64,000 bases of DNA. Origin: CAYYIS01 sp964470965 (GTDB lineage Bacteria > JAAXHH01 > JABIQT01). Location of the stretch: positions 25,619 through 89,618 of the forward strand of contig CAYYIS010000017.1 in the NCBI GenBank assembly GCA_964470965.1. Direction: 5' to 3'. Under the pieces are notes generated by a model. That model was not told the origin of the DNA. It was given only the letters and a program-made list of their open reading frames with translations, and ran no database searches. Of this stretch, positions 53,117 to 60,895 are shown piece by piece. The translations under genes were made by a program, and so were the position numbers. Position 1 is the stretch's first letter. Every line of letters starts with the position of its first letter.

Positions 53117-53712
53117 GAGAACTCCGAGTACAGCGCATGCGTATTTTCTATTTCAAACGCAAATTCCGAATCGAAGGACCTTGTGCTCCCCCGTGCCAGC
53201 ACCTGCCGCTCCGAATGAATCTGGTTGAAAAGATTCACCAGTAACGCCTCTCCTCGGTCGTCTTTCGCTCTGATGGAGGATATCTCGGTTTCGAACACCC
53301 CATCGATCCACATGCGTTTCTCTCTGCCCTGATCTTCGAAATGTAGACATACCACACGACTTTTCAAATGGTTGGAGACAAAACGCGATAACACCTGCCA
53401 GGGACCACCGGCTTTACCGGTGAGAATGATATCGAGCGCCGCACGCTGGTCAGGCAGAATAGCTTCATCGAAGAAGAACACCTGGTTCCATCCTCCTTCG
53501 TACATACGTTGAGGAGCATCGTATAGAATCAGGATATTACATCCGGAAAGATCCACATCTCCATAGGATCCCCGGTCGACATGTATGGACCAATGGCCGA
53601 TGCAACGCTCATGGGTACAATTCTGTTTGAAGGAAATATGTGCGGGGCAGACCAGCTGGCAGCTGCAATTTTCAAATAGAAGACCCGACAGGGACCAGGC
53701 GGGGTTGGACAT
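53089..53712 (-). CDS. DUF1326 domain protein
   Basis: This 207-residue soluble protein has the DUF1326 opening ENCSCQLVCPAH, which contains a Cys-rich C-x-C-x3-C motif, and TGKAGGPWQVL in the middle. It is commonly encoded beside DUF2182 membrane proteins, as here (overlapping genes), which suggests that the two act together. No enzymatic role is established. It starts 14 bases after the radical SAM gene in the same direction. Confidence 0.85.
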   Translation of the reverse strand: MSNPAWSLSGLLFENCSCQLVCPAHISFKQNCTHERCIGHWSIHVDRGSYGDVDLSGCNILILYDAPQRMYEGGWNQVFFFDEAILPDQRAALDIILTGKAGGPWQVLSRFVSNHLKSRVVCLHFEDQGREKRMWIDGVFETEISSIRAKDDRGEALLVNLFNQIHSERQVLARGSTRSFDSEFAFEIENTHALYSEFSWSGILPPR

Positions 53713-53726
53713 GGCGACTCCAAATA

Positions 53727-55067
53727 TTATTTACCGCAGCATTTCTTATATTTCTTTCCGCTGCCGCACGGACAGGGATCGTTACGTCCCACGGCGGCCA
53801 TTTGCTGTTGCTGCCGCATCCGGGCTTCACCGTCCGCAATGTGTCCCATGATATTGGCCGGTGCGCGCCGATGGTGCAGCTCGTTGGCCATAAAGCGCAT
53901 CGGGCCGTCTATGTGAGTAAAGAACGCTTTGTATCCCTCGCAAAGATAGTTAAGGCCGGCTTCGCCGTCGGGTGTATTAATGGTCCGGTTTTTCGGACAG
54001 CCGCCATTACAGATAAAACGGACGTCGCAGTCGAGGCAGTACTTGGGGAGGGTGCTGCGCTTGGCTTCTCCAAACGCACGCTGCTGTTCTGAGAGGACCA
54101 TTTCCATCATCGGGATTTCTGTGATGTTTCCTAGCCGGTATTCCGGTTCCACATAGTGGTCACAGGCATACAAATCGCCGTTATGTTCCATGGCCAGCGC
54201 ATCGCCGCAGGTTTCCATGAAAATGCACAGTCCGGGGCTCTGCCCGGTCCATGCGGCGAGAGAGACATCGAAAAGTTGAATGTACATGTCACCCACGTCA
54301 TGGCGCACCCACTCGTCGAAAATGGAAATAAGGAAGCGCCCGTATTGCTTCGCTGAAACCGAACGATCCGTCAGGTCACTCCCCTCCTGGAATCCAGTCT
54401 CATTGTCCCGTTCGACGATTGGAATGAACTGTAGGAATTTTGTTCCGATTACATCACGAAAATATCTGTAAACCTTCAGTGGGTGTGGGGCGTTGGCCGC
54501 GTGAACCGTGGTGAGGATATTGAACTCCACCTTATGGCGCTTCATCATTTTCAACCCACGCATTACGGTCTCGTGCGTGGGTTTGCCTCCCTTATCCACT
54601 CGATAAAAATCGTGAAGATCTGCAGGGCCGTCCATGCTCAAACCTATCAGGAACTCATGCTCGTGGAAAAATTCGCACCATTGGTCATCCAGGGTCGTTC
54701 CGTTGGTCTGGAGGGTATTGTAGATCCTCGTTCCCGGTTTTTTTAATTTTTCCTGTATTTCTATGGCTTTTTTAAAGAAATCGAGTCCCATCAAGGTGGG
54801 CTCACCGCCCTGCCAGGCGAAGGTCACCTCGGGCACCTGTTGCGCGTCTATATACTGTTTGATGTATTCTTCCAGAAGGTCATCCGACATGCGGAAGTCA
54901 CTACCCGGATACAGGTTTTCTTTAGCAAGAAAATAACAGTATTCACAATCGAGGTTGCAGATGGCGCCACGGGGTTTCATCATCACATGAAACGCAGGTG
55001 GGGGCACTGGCGCATTTCCAGCGGATGGAAACGTATCTGGTTTTTCGGGGATATCAACAGTAGTCAT
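53727..55067 (-). CDS. Anaerobic sulfatase-maturase-like radical SAM/SPASM protein with SEC-C tail
   Basis: This 446-residue radical SAM enzyme of the AnSME type converts an active-site Cys or Ser of sulfatases to formylglycine. The SAM cluster is in GAICNLDCEYCYF, followed by WQGGEPTLMGLDFF and LQTNGT. The C-terminal SPASM region has Cys-rich runs MEHNGDLYACDHYV and KYCLDCDVRFICNGGCPKN for two auxiliary clusters. The last 20 residues are a SEC-C zinc motif (NDPCPCGSGKKYKKCC). No sulfatase gene is present within the window. It lies between the D-aminoacylase-like and DUF1326 genes (14-base gaps) in one transcript. Confidence 0.9.
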   Translation of the reverse strand: MTTVDIPEKPDTFPSAGNAPVPPPAFHVMMKPRGAICNLDCEYCYFLAKENLYPGSDFRMSDDLLEEYIKQYIDAQQVPEVTFAWQGGEPTLMGLDFFKKAIEIQEKLKKPGTRIYNTLQTNGTTLDDQWCEFFHEHEFLIGLSMDGPADLHDFYRVDKGGKPTHETVMRGLKMMKRHKVEFNILTTVHAANAPHPLKVYRYFRDVIGTKFLQFIPIVERDNETGFQEGSDLTDRSVSAKQYGRFLISIFDEWVRHDVGDMYIQLFDVSLAAWTGQSPGLCIFMETCGDALAMEHNGDLYACDHYVEPEYRLGNITEIPMMEMVLSEQQRAFGEAKRSTLPKYCLDCDVRFICNGGCPKNRTINTPDGEAGLNYLCEGYKAFFTHIDGPMRFMANELHHRRAPANIMGHIADGEARMRQQQQMAAVGRNDPCPCGSGKKYKKCCGK

Positions 55068-55081
55068 ATGTTCTCCAGCCT

Positions 55082-56707
55082 CTATCCTGAACCTCTCACT
55101 ATCTGTCCGGGTTTGTTTCCGGTGTGAACGGCGTTGTCTACCACCCGAACACCGTTTACCCAGACATCCCGGACTCCCTGCGAAAGTCTATGGGGATCCT
55201 TAAAAGTGGCATTGTCACCGATTGTCTTCGGATTGAAGACGACCACATCCGCCTGCATTCCTTCCTTAAGTAGGCCGCGGTTACGGAGTCCGAGGCGGTC
55301 TGCAACGGCGGAACTCATTTTACGGACACAGTCTTCGAGTGTGATCACCTGTTCTTCTCTCACGTACTTGTTGAGAACCCGCGGATACGTTCCGTACGCG
55401 CGGGGATGGACAGGGCCAAGTGTTTCAGCCCACTCCGGATCCAGTCCACCGGCGTCCGTGGAAATTTTGATCCAGTCCAATCGTAACTGATCGCGTATAT
55501 TTTCTTCGGACATGGAGAAGTAGATGGTTGAAATTCGCTGCCGTTCCGACAGGAGCAGCTGAAAAACAGCCTCGATCCAGTCCATTCCCATATCGTCCGC
55601 GATTTCATTGAGCCGCATACCCGCATATTGCTTGTTTTCAGGTTGCTGAAAGCCGATGGGCATGACACCGTCTACACCGTTAAGGTCCGCCATCGCCTCC
55701 CAACCACCAACGGGGTTGAGGGCAGCCTCCCGTATCTCCTCACGTGTCCGTGGATTCATCAGATTGTCAAAAAGTGCGCCATTGGCCTCGGCCCACGGCG
55801 GCAGAACGGATGTTAAGCCGGTTCCGGACGCTTCGTAAGGATACATATCGGCCGTCACATCAAGTCCTGACGCACGTGCCTGTTCGATTAATGCGATGGC
55901 TTGTGGCATTTTCGGCCAGTTACGACGGCCCGCAGCCTTCAAGTGATAAATTTCAACCGGGACGTTTGCACGACGTCCAATTTCGAACGCCTCCTCAAAC
56001 GCTGAAAAGATTCCATCCGCTTCGGATCGGACATGGGTAATGTACAGGCCGTTATACCGACCGACCACATCGCAGATATCGACCCATGCATCCGTATCCG
56101 TATAAGCATCAGGTGGATAGATGAGCGCTGAAGACACGCCAAAAGCGCCATCCTCCATAGCCTCCGCCATAAGCCGCCGCATCGTTTTCATCTCTTCTGC
56201 CGAAGGAGTTCCCATGTCGAGACCTTTGACGAAATTCCGCAGCGTGCCGCCGCCTAAAAATGAGCCGACATTAGGGGAAACCCCGTGATCCATCATCGCA
56301 TCAAGCCACTGCCCAAAGCGATTCCATGACATCGCCTTTTTCACCCAGTCAGGTAGCATGTCGGCATAAACTTTAAATCCGATCGGGTTTTTTATCCTAC
56401 CGCCGAAGGGGGCGGGTGTCCATAATTCACCCATGATTTCGGTGGTGACACCCTGGGTAATCTTGGACAGAGATCTTCCATCCCTCATTAAAGGGGCTAT
56501 GGAGTGACTCTGAATATCTATGAAGCCGGGAGAGACCACCAGGCCGTTGGCCTGGATGGAATGTGCGACCTGATCTATCGGTATCACACCTCCGGGGGTA
56601 ACGGCGGCGATCCGTTGCCCTTTGATCGCAACGTCACCGTAGAACCAGGGATTACCTGTACCGTCGATGATTCGACCGCCATGTATCAGTGTATCGTACG
56701 TGGGCAA
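55082..56707 (-). CDS. D-aminoacylase/N-acyl-D-amino-acid deacylase family amidohydrolase
   Basis: This 541-residue amidohydrolase-superfamily enzyme has the opening IHGGRIIDGTGNPWFYGDVAI and the second small barrel-flanking domain at the C-terminus (MQADVVVFNP). In D-aminoacylases the metal site usually starts with HxH and has a Zn-binding Cys in a GNCG segment. Here the equivalents read DIQSHS (Gln66 for the first His) and IMGELW, so metal binding must differ. HVRSEAD, with a conserved His, is present near residue 225. Several environmental subfamilies have such changes. It follows the sulfite-oxidase genes and precedes the sulfatase-maturase gene. Cleavage of N-acyl-D-amino acids is therefore unproven. 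Confidence 0.8.
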   Translation of the reverse strand: MPTYDTLIHGGRIIDGTGNPWFYGDVAIKGQRIAAVTPGGVIPIDQVAHSIQANGLVVSPGFIDIQSHSIAPLMRDGRSLSKITQGVTTEIMGELWTPAPFGGRIKNPIGFKVYADMLPDWVKKAMSWNRFGQWLDAMMDHGVSPNVGSFLGGGTLRNFVKGLDMGTPSAEEMKTMRRLMAEAMEDGAFGVSSALIYPPDAYTDTDAWVDICDVVGRYNGLYITHVRSEADGIFSAFEEAFEIGRRANVPVEIYHLKAAGRRNWPKMPQAIALIEQARASGLDVTADMYPYEASGTGLTSVLPPWAEANGALFDNLMNPRTREEIREAALNPVGGWEAMADLNGVDGVMPIGFQQPENKQYAGMRLNEIADDMGMDWIEAVFQLLLSERQRISTIYFSMSEENIRDQLRLDWIKISTDAGGLDPEWAETLGPVHPRAYGTYPRVLNKYVREEQVITLEDCVRKMSSAVADRLGLRNRGLLKEGMQADVVVFNPKTIGDNATFKDPHRLSQGVRDVWVNGVRVVDNAVHTGNKPGQIVRGSG

Positions 56708-56741
56708 AAATACTTCCTCCGATACGGGCTCTGGGGGCAGA

Positions 56742-57914
56742 TCAAACGCGGATTCGGCGGGTTACCTGTCCGTTGCTTTCCCAGTAAGTATGTTTGGCTG
56801 ACAGGAAGGGGTCGTTCGGCATAGGCTGGACGGCACCGCTGGTGGAGATGGCCCTGGAAGTGACATTGTAGTCGCCCCGGGCAGGATTGTTGATCTCGAG
56901 TCTCCAGAATTTCCAACCGAACTCGGAGTCGGCGCCATCTATTATTTCCGCGGTCTGCCAGCTGCTATCGCCGAATTTAACCTGCACCTCACCGATCGGA
57001 GCGCCCCAGGCAGCGCCATAGATTTTGTAGGTATCTCCCACCCGGGTTACTTTCGCCGGAGTGGAATTTATCCGGCTCTTCCCCACTTGGGTCTGCGTGA
57101 AAATTGTCTCTCCGTCCTGGATTTCCTCACGTATGGTGACATAGTCCCTAGAAATAAACCGCCCCATAAACCGGGTAGTCCTTACCTCAATGCGTTTCAG
57201 CCACTTGACGTTCTGAATTCCGTACCAACCCGGTGTAATGAGCCTGAGCGGATAACCATGGTCCTTGGGGATGGTCTGACCATTGACTTCATAACAGAGA
57301 AGTATACCAGGATCCAACGCCTGTTTGATGTCCAGTGTTCTTGCGAAATTCTGTTTCATGGTCAGTTTTTTACCGCGGCGGGGTTGAATCTGCTCCTCTC
57401 CCTCGTCGTGGCCGAAGAAGACCACTTCGATGCCACTCCGATGGACGCCTGCCTCTTCCAGGATCGAGGCAAGCGGGGTACCGGTCCATGTGGCGTTGTA
57501 CACACCGCCCTTAAACCAGTCAAACCCCCGGTTACCCGAACATTCCAGGGCGAAGTCGACGCTCTGACTGGGACGACGTTTGATGTCGTCCAGAGAGAGA
57601 TTGAGCGATTGGATCACGGCACCGGTGATTTCCAGTGAATAGCCGGTTCCGTCTACATCGGGCACATTGTAATGACTGGCCTTGAAAAATTTGTCTACCG
57701 GTGTTATCCATGATTCCACATCCGACCAGTTAAGGAGGTTCATGCCACTCATCGGCGGTTTTTCGCCTTGATCCAGCCAATCGATTGGACGTTCTCCCTC
57801 GCCGGTCTGGAATAATTCTGCAAGAGCGTCATATGGAAACAGCGCCAGTCCAGCCGCTGCCGCCCCTCCCTGGATCAACAGATCTCTGCGGGATATAGTT
57901 TTTCTTTCGGCCAT
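56742..57914 (-). CDS. Sulfite oxidase-like molybdopterin oxidoreductase (exported, Tat signal)
   Basis: This 390-residue periplasmic enzyme has a twin-arginine leader (ISRRDLLIQGG, residues 7-17). The Moco-binding domain has the molybdenum-ligand Cys in FALECSGNRGF, then PLRLITPGWYGIQNVKWLKRIE, which is typical. The C-terminal dimerisation domain has a terminal Arg-rich tail. It has no heme domain, so electrons must leave through a separate carrier. It lies 30 bases from the related gene at 57945, making a tandem duplication, and precedes the D-aminoacylase-like gene. Sulfite is possible, but other oxidations are known in this family. Confidence 0.9.
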   Translation of the reverse strand: MAERKTISRRDLLIQGGAAAAGLALFPYDALAELFQTGEGERPIDWLDQGEKPPMSGMNLLNWSDVESWITPVDKFFKASHYNVPDVDGTGYSLEITGAVIQSLNLSLDDIKRRPSQSVDFALECSGNRGFDWFKGGVYNATWTGTPLASILEEAGVHRSGIEVVFFGHDEGEEQIQPRRGKKLTMKQNFARTLDIKQALDPGILLCYEVNGQTIPKDHGYPLRLITPGWYGIQNVKWLKRIEVRTTRFMGRFISRDYVTIREEIQDGETIFTQTQVGKSRINSTPAKVTRVGDTYKIYGAAWGAPIGEVQVKFGDSSWQTAEIIDGADSEFGWKFWRLEINNPARGDYNVTSRAISTSGAVQPMPNDPFLSAKHTYWESNGQVTRRIRV

Positions 57915-57944
57915 GACGATCTCCTAAATGACTGTGTAACTTGT

Positions 57945-59111
57945 TCAGACTCTAAACGTCCGGGTCACCTGTGCATTGGTCTCCCAGTAGGTGTGTTTAC
58001 GTTCCAAATACGGATCGTTGGCCGCCGGTTGCACCGCGCCCCGATCGGATATGGCGCGTGAGACAACTTCATGGTCGCCCCGGGGAGGATTAATCCATTC
58101 GGTCCGCCAGAATTTCCATCCGAATTCAGAACTTTCGCCATCGATTATGTCAGCTGACTGCCAGGTGTCTTCGCCGAGCCTGACCTGCACCTGTGTGACA
58201 CGTCCTCCCCAGGCGGCCCCGTAGACCTTGTATGTGTCTCCTACGCGGGTGACCCTTGCAGGGATGGAATTGAGTCGGCCTTTGCCAACCGACATTTGTG
58301 TCCACAACGACTCGTCGTTATGTTCTTCCTCACGAATGGTCACGTAATCCCTCGATATGAATCGTCCAATGAACCGCGTGGACCGCACTTCGATACGTTT
58401 TAGCCATTTTACGTTGGCTATCCCATACCATCCGGGGATGATCAGCCGGACCGGATAACCATTTGGTTTGGGCAAAGGAACGCCGTTGACTTCATAACAC
58501 ACCATGATGTTGGGATCCTGCGCCTGATCGACCGTCAGGCTCCGCGCAAAGTGTTGCTTCATGGTGATTTGTTTGCCTGCTGCCGGTTGAATCTGTTCCT
58601 CACCCTGATCGTGTCCGAAAAATACCACGTCGACCGCACCGTCGCGCAGCCCTGCTTCTTTGAGTATGGATGCCAGCGAGGTCCCGGTCCAGCGTGCATT
58701 GTACACCAGTCCTCTGACCGAGGGCCTGGCTCCGTTGCCTGAGCATTCGATGGCGAAGTCCACCTCTTGCTGTGGACGGGATTTCAGATTTTCAAGGGAT
58801 AATTTCAATGTCTTCTTGACGTTTCCGGTAACCGTCAGATTATAGGTGTCACTATCCACATCAGGAGCCTGGTAGTGGCTGGCAACGAAGAATTGATCAG
58901 TCGGTGTCAGCCATGAACTCAGGTTGTCCCAGTCCAGCTGAGTAATCGCGGTGAATGGATCGGGATTGTCTATCCACGCAATCGCCCGTTCACCTTCGCT
59001 GATCTGGAAAAGTCTGGCCATGACTTCCGAGGGCCAGAGGGCCAATCCCGCCGCGGTGACACTGCCCGCCTTCAACAGGTCTCTCCGAGACATAGCGTTT
59101 TGGTTGGACAT
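57945..59111 (-). CDS. Sulfite oxidase-like molybdopterin oxidoreductase (exported, Tat signal)
   Basis: This 388-residue paralogue of the 56742 protein has a twin-arginine leader (MSRRDLLKAGSV, residues 7-18), the Mo-ligand Cys in FAIECSGNGARPS and the shared PVRLIIPGWYGIANVKWLKRIE. Both copies keep the same domain order and length, with many conservative differences, so both are likely active. It is first in the operon and probably the one with a nearby promoter. The tandem pair has no dedicated cytochrome subunit beside it, although a multiheme cytochrome c begins at 63669 in the opposite direction. Confidence 0.9.
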   Translation of the reverse strand: MSNQNAMSRRDLLKAGSVTAAGLALWPSEVMARLFQISEGERAIAWIDNPDPFTAITQLDWDNLSSWLTPTDQFFVASHYQAPDVDSDTYNLTVTGNVKKTLKLSLENLKSRPQQEVDFAIECSGNGARPSVRGLVYNARWTGTSLASILKEAGLRDGAVDVVFFGHDQGEEQIQPAAGKQITMKQHFARSLTVDQAQDPNIMVCYEVNGVPLPKPNGYPVRLIIPGWYGIANVKWLKRIEVRSTRFIGRFISRDYVTIREEEHNDESLWTQMSVGKGRLNSIPARVTRVGDTYKVYGAAWGGRVTQVQVRLGEDTWQSADIIDGESSEFGWKFWRTEWINPPRGDHEVVSRAISDRGAVQPAANDPYLERKHTYWETNAQVTRTFRV

Positions 59112-59235
59112 GGCTTCCTCCTAAACATGGGCTGTCGATCTCTGTCTATCTGGTATTCGCACATTCAAAAAAAAGATGCGTGTCAAGTAATTGAATTCAC
59201 CGCCGGAGTCAAGCGTTAAGTCGGAAAATGAGTGA

Positions 59236-60879
59236 TTAGCCCTTTAAACCGGTGAGTGTGGTACCTTGTATAAAGTACCGTTGGGTAAAGAAAAACAGAA
59301 CGATTACGGGCAGTGTCATTAGCAGACTGGCGGCCATAGTCAGTGCCGGATTGTTATTCACCTGAACCGCGAAAGCATACAGGCCAAACGCCAGGGGATA
59401 CAGACGCTGGTCGGCGATGTATATCAAGGGTCCCATGAAATCGTTCCAGGAGCCCATAAATGTGAATATGGCTATGGTGGCCAAACTCGGTTTTATCAGC
59501 GGCAGGATGATATGCCAGTAGATCCTCAGGAAACCGCACCCGTCCATGCGTGCGGAATCTTCCAGATCTCGTGGTATTCCCTTCATGAATTGCCGCAGCA
59601 AAAAGATGAAGAATGCGTTTCCGAATATATGACCTGCCCACAGAGGATACAGTGTGTCGTATGCGCCCAAAGTTTTCCAGATGAGGAAATGGGGTATCAT
59701 GGTTACCTGCGGTGGAATCATCATCGTGGCCAGCATGAGCACGAAACAGAACTCCCGCCCCGGCCAGTAGAGGCGCGCAAAAGCGTAAGCGATGAAAGAA
59801 CAGGAGAGCAACGTGAGGATGATACTGATCGTCACCAGAAACAGACTTGTTTTTACGTAGCGCCAGAATGGAATATGATCCCACACCCTGTAGTAATTCA
59901 GGCTGAGCTTGTTCCACCACGCCCTTGACAATCCTGACTGGCGCAGCTCAAAAGTAAGTTTCAGTTTGCGTGGGTGACTGATGTAATCTGGTGATTTGGC
60001 CTCTTCCTTGAGCAATATCCAGGTTTTTATTTTGTTTGAGGTATCGTCCGGCCCCGGTTCCTGCCAGGTTGCGGTAGCCCAGGTGAAATTGGCCAGAACC
60101 AGCGGACGTTCTGCCACGTAGCGGGCCCCTGATTTTTCAACTGTCAGCCACAATTCATGCCAGCTGTCGTCAGGCTTCAAATGAAGTTGAATTCTCTGTA
60201 ATTCATCCGCATCGAAATCGAGATCGAACGTTTGAGATAGCACGCCTGTTTTGCCCTCGCTGAAGTCGTAATTGATGGAGGCATAGCTAAAATACTCCTC
60301 TTCTTCGATGTGAAGAGATATGATATGGGGCGTTTGGGTTTCCAACCGTTCGTCATGGGGGACACCTGCCGCCAGTTCCTGTACATCCAGTGACTCGCTC
60401 CGGATTCGGATCATCCCGAAACTGAGTCTTCGAATAACATTTTCCGCTACCATCTTGACACCTTGTCGATCGATCGCAATTTGCGCCGCGTTGATGATCG
60501 CTCTGTGGTCAAGCTGCCAGACTTCCAATGGCAAACTGCGCCAGAATTTGTCATACAAGCCTCGACCGATGTGATACCATGTTTCAGTGTTGTCGATATC
60601 CGGCGAGAGCGAGAATCCTGTATTTTTTGCCATATCAGAAAAAGCAGCGATCAATAGCTCCTGTTCGGGACCCTCCAGAGTTTCATAATACGCAGGATCA
60701 ACGAAGGGGCTGTTTTTCTTCGGTTCGGGTGAGATTGGTAACAGTCTCAAATCTCCCGAGTATAATTCTCGGTCCACCTTTACACTCGTTGTGGCCATCC
60801 ATATAAATGGTATAGAGAAGACGGCGGTTCCGGTTACGAGAAGCAAATATATGAGCAGTTTGCGCGGCATGTGATTCAT
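59236..60879 (-). CDS. CUT1-type sugar ABC permease (MalG-like) with a large extra periplasmic domain
   Basis: This 547-residue permease has TM1 at residues 8-28 (LLIYLLLVTGTAVFSIPFIW). It is followed by about 290 residues of soluble sequence (36-325) and then the usual MalG core from NYYRVWDHIPFWRYVKTSLF (TM2 about 343). The coupling loop LEDSARMDGCGFLRIYWHI is near residue 440. A normal MalG has about 280-290 residues, so the insert nearly doubles it and, from the topology, faces the periplasm. The insert is rich in charged beta-like segments (SFGMIRIRSESLDVQELAAG) and has no recognised domain. It is paired with the fused binding-protein/permease gene 17 bases upstream. Confidence 0.88.
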   Translation of the reverse strand: MNHMPRKLLIYLLLVTGTAVFSIPFIWMATTSVKVDRELYSGDLRLLPISPEPKKNSPFVDPAYYETLEGPEQELLIAAFSDMAKNTGFSLSPDIDNTETWYHIGRGLYDKFWRSLPLEVWQLDHRAIINAAQIAIDRQGVKMVAENVIRRLSFGMIRIRSESLDVQELAAGVPHDERLETQTPHIISLHIEEEEYFSYASINYDFSEGKTGVLSQTFDLDFDADELQRIQLHLKPDDSWHELWLTVEKSGARYVAERPLVLANFTWATATWQEPGPDDTSNKIKTWILLKEEAKSPDYISHPRKLKLTFELRQSGLSRAWWNKLSLNYYRVWDHIPFWRYVKTSLFLVTISIILTLLSCSFIAYAFARLYWPGREFCFVLMLATMMIPPQVTMIPHFLIWKTLGAYDTLYPLWAGHIFGNAFFIFLLRQFMKGIPRDLEDSARMDGCGFLRIYWHIILPLIKPSLATIAIFTFMGSWNDFMGPLIYIADQRLYPLAFGLYAFAVQVNNNPALTMAASLLMTLPVIVLFFFTQRYFIQGTTLTGLKG

Positions 60880-60895
60880 TCTCTACGGTGTGGCG

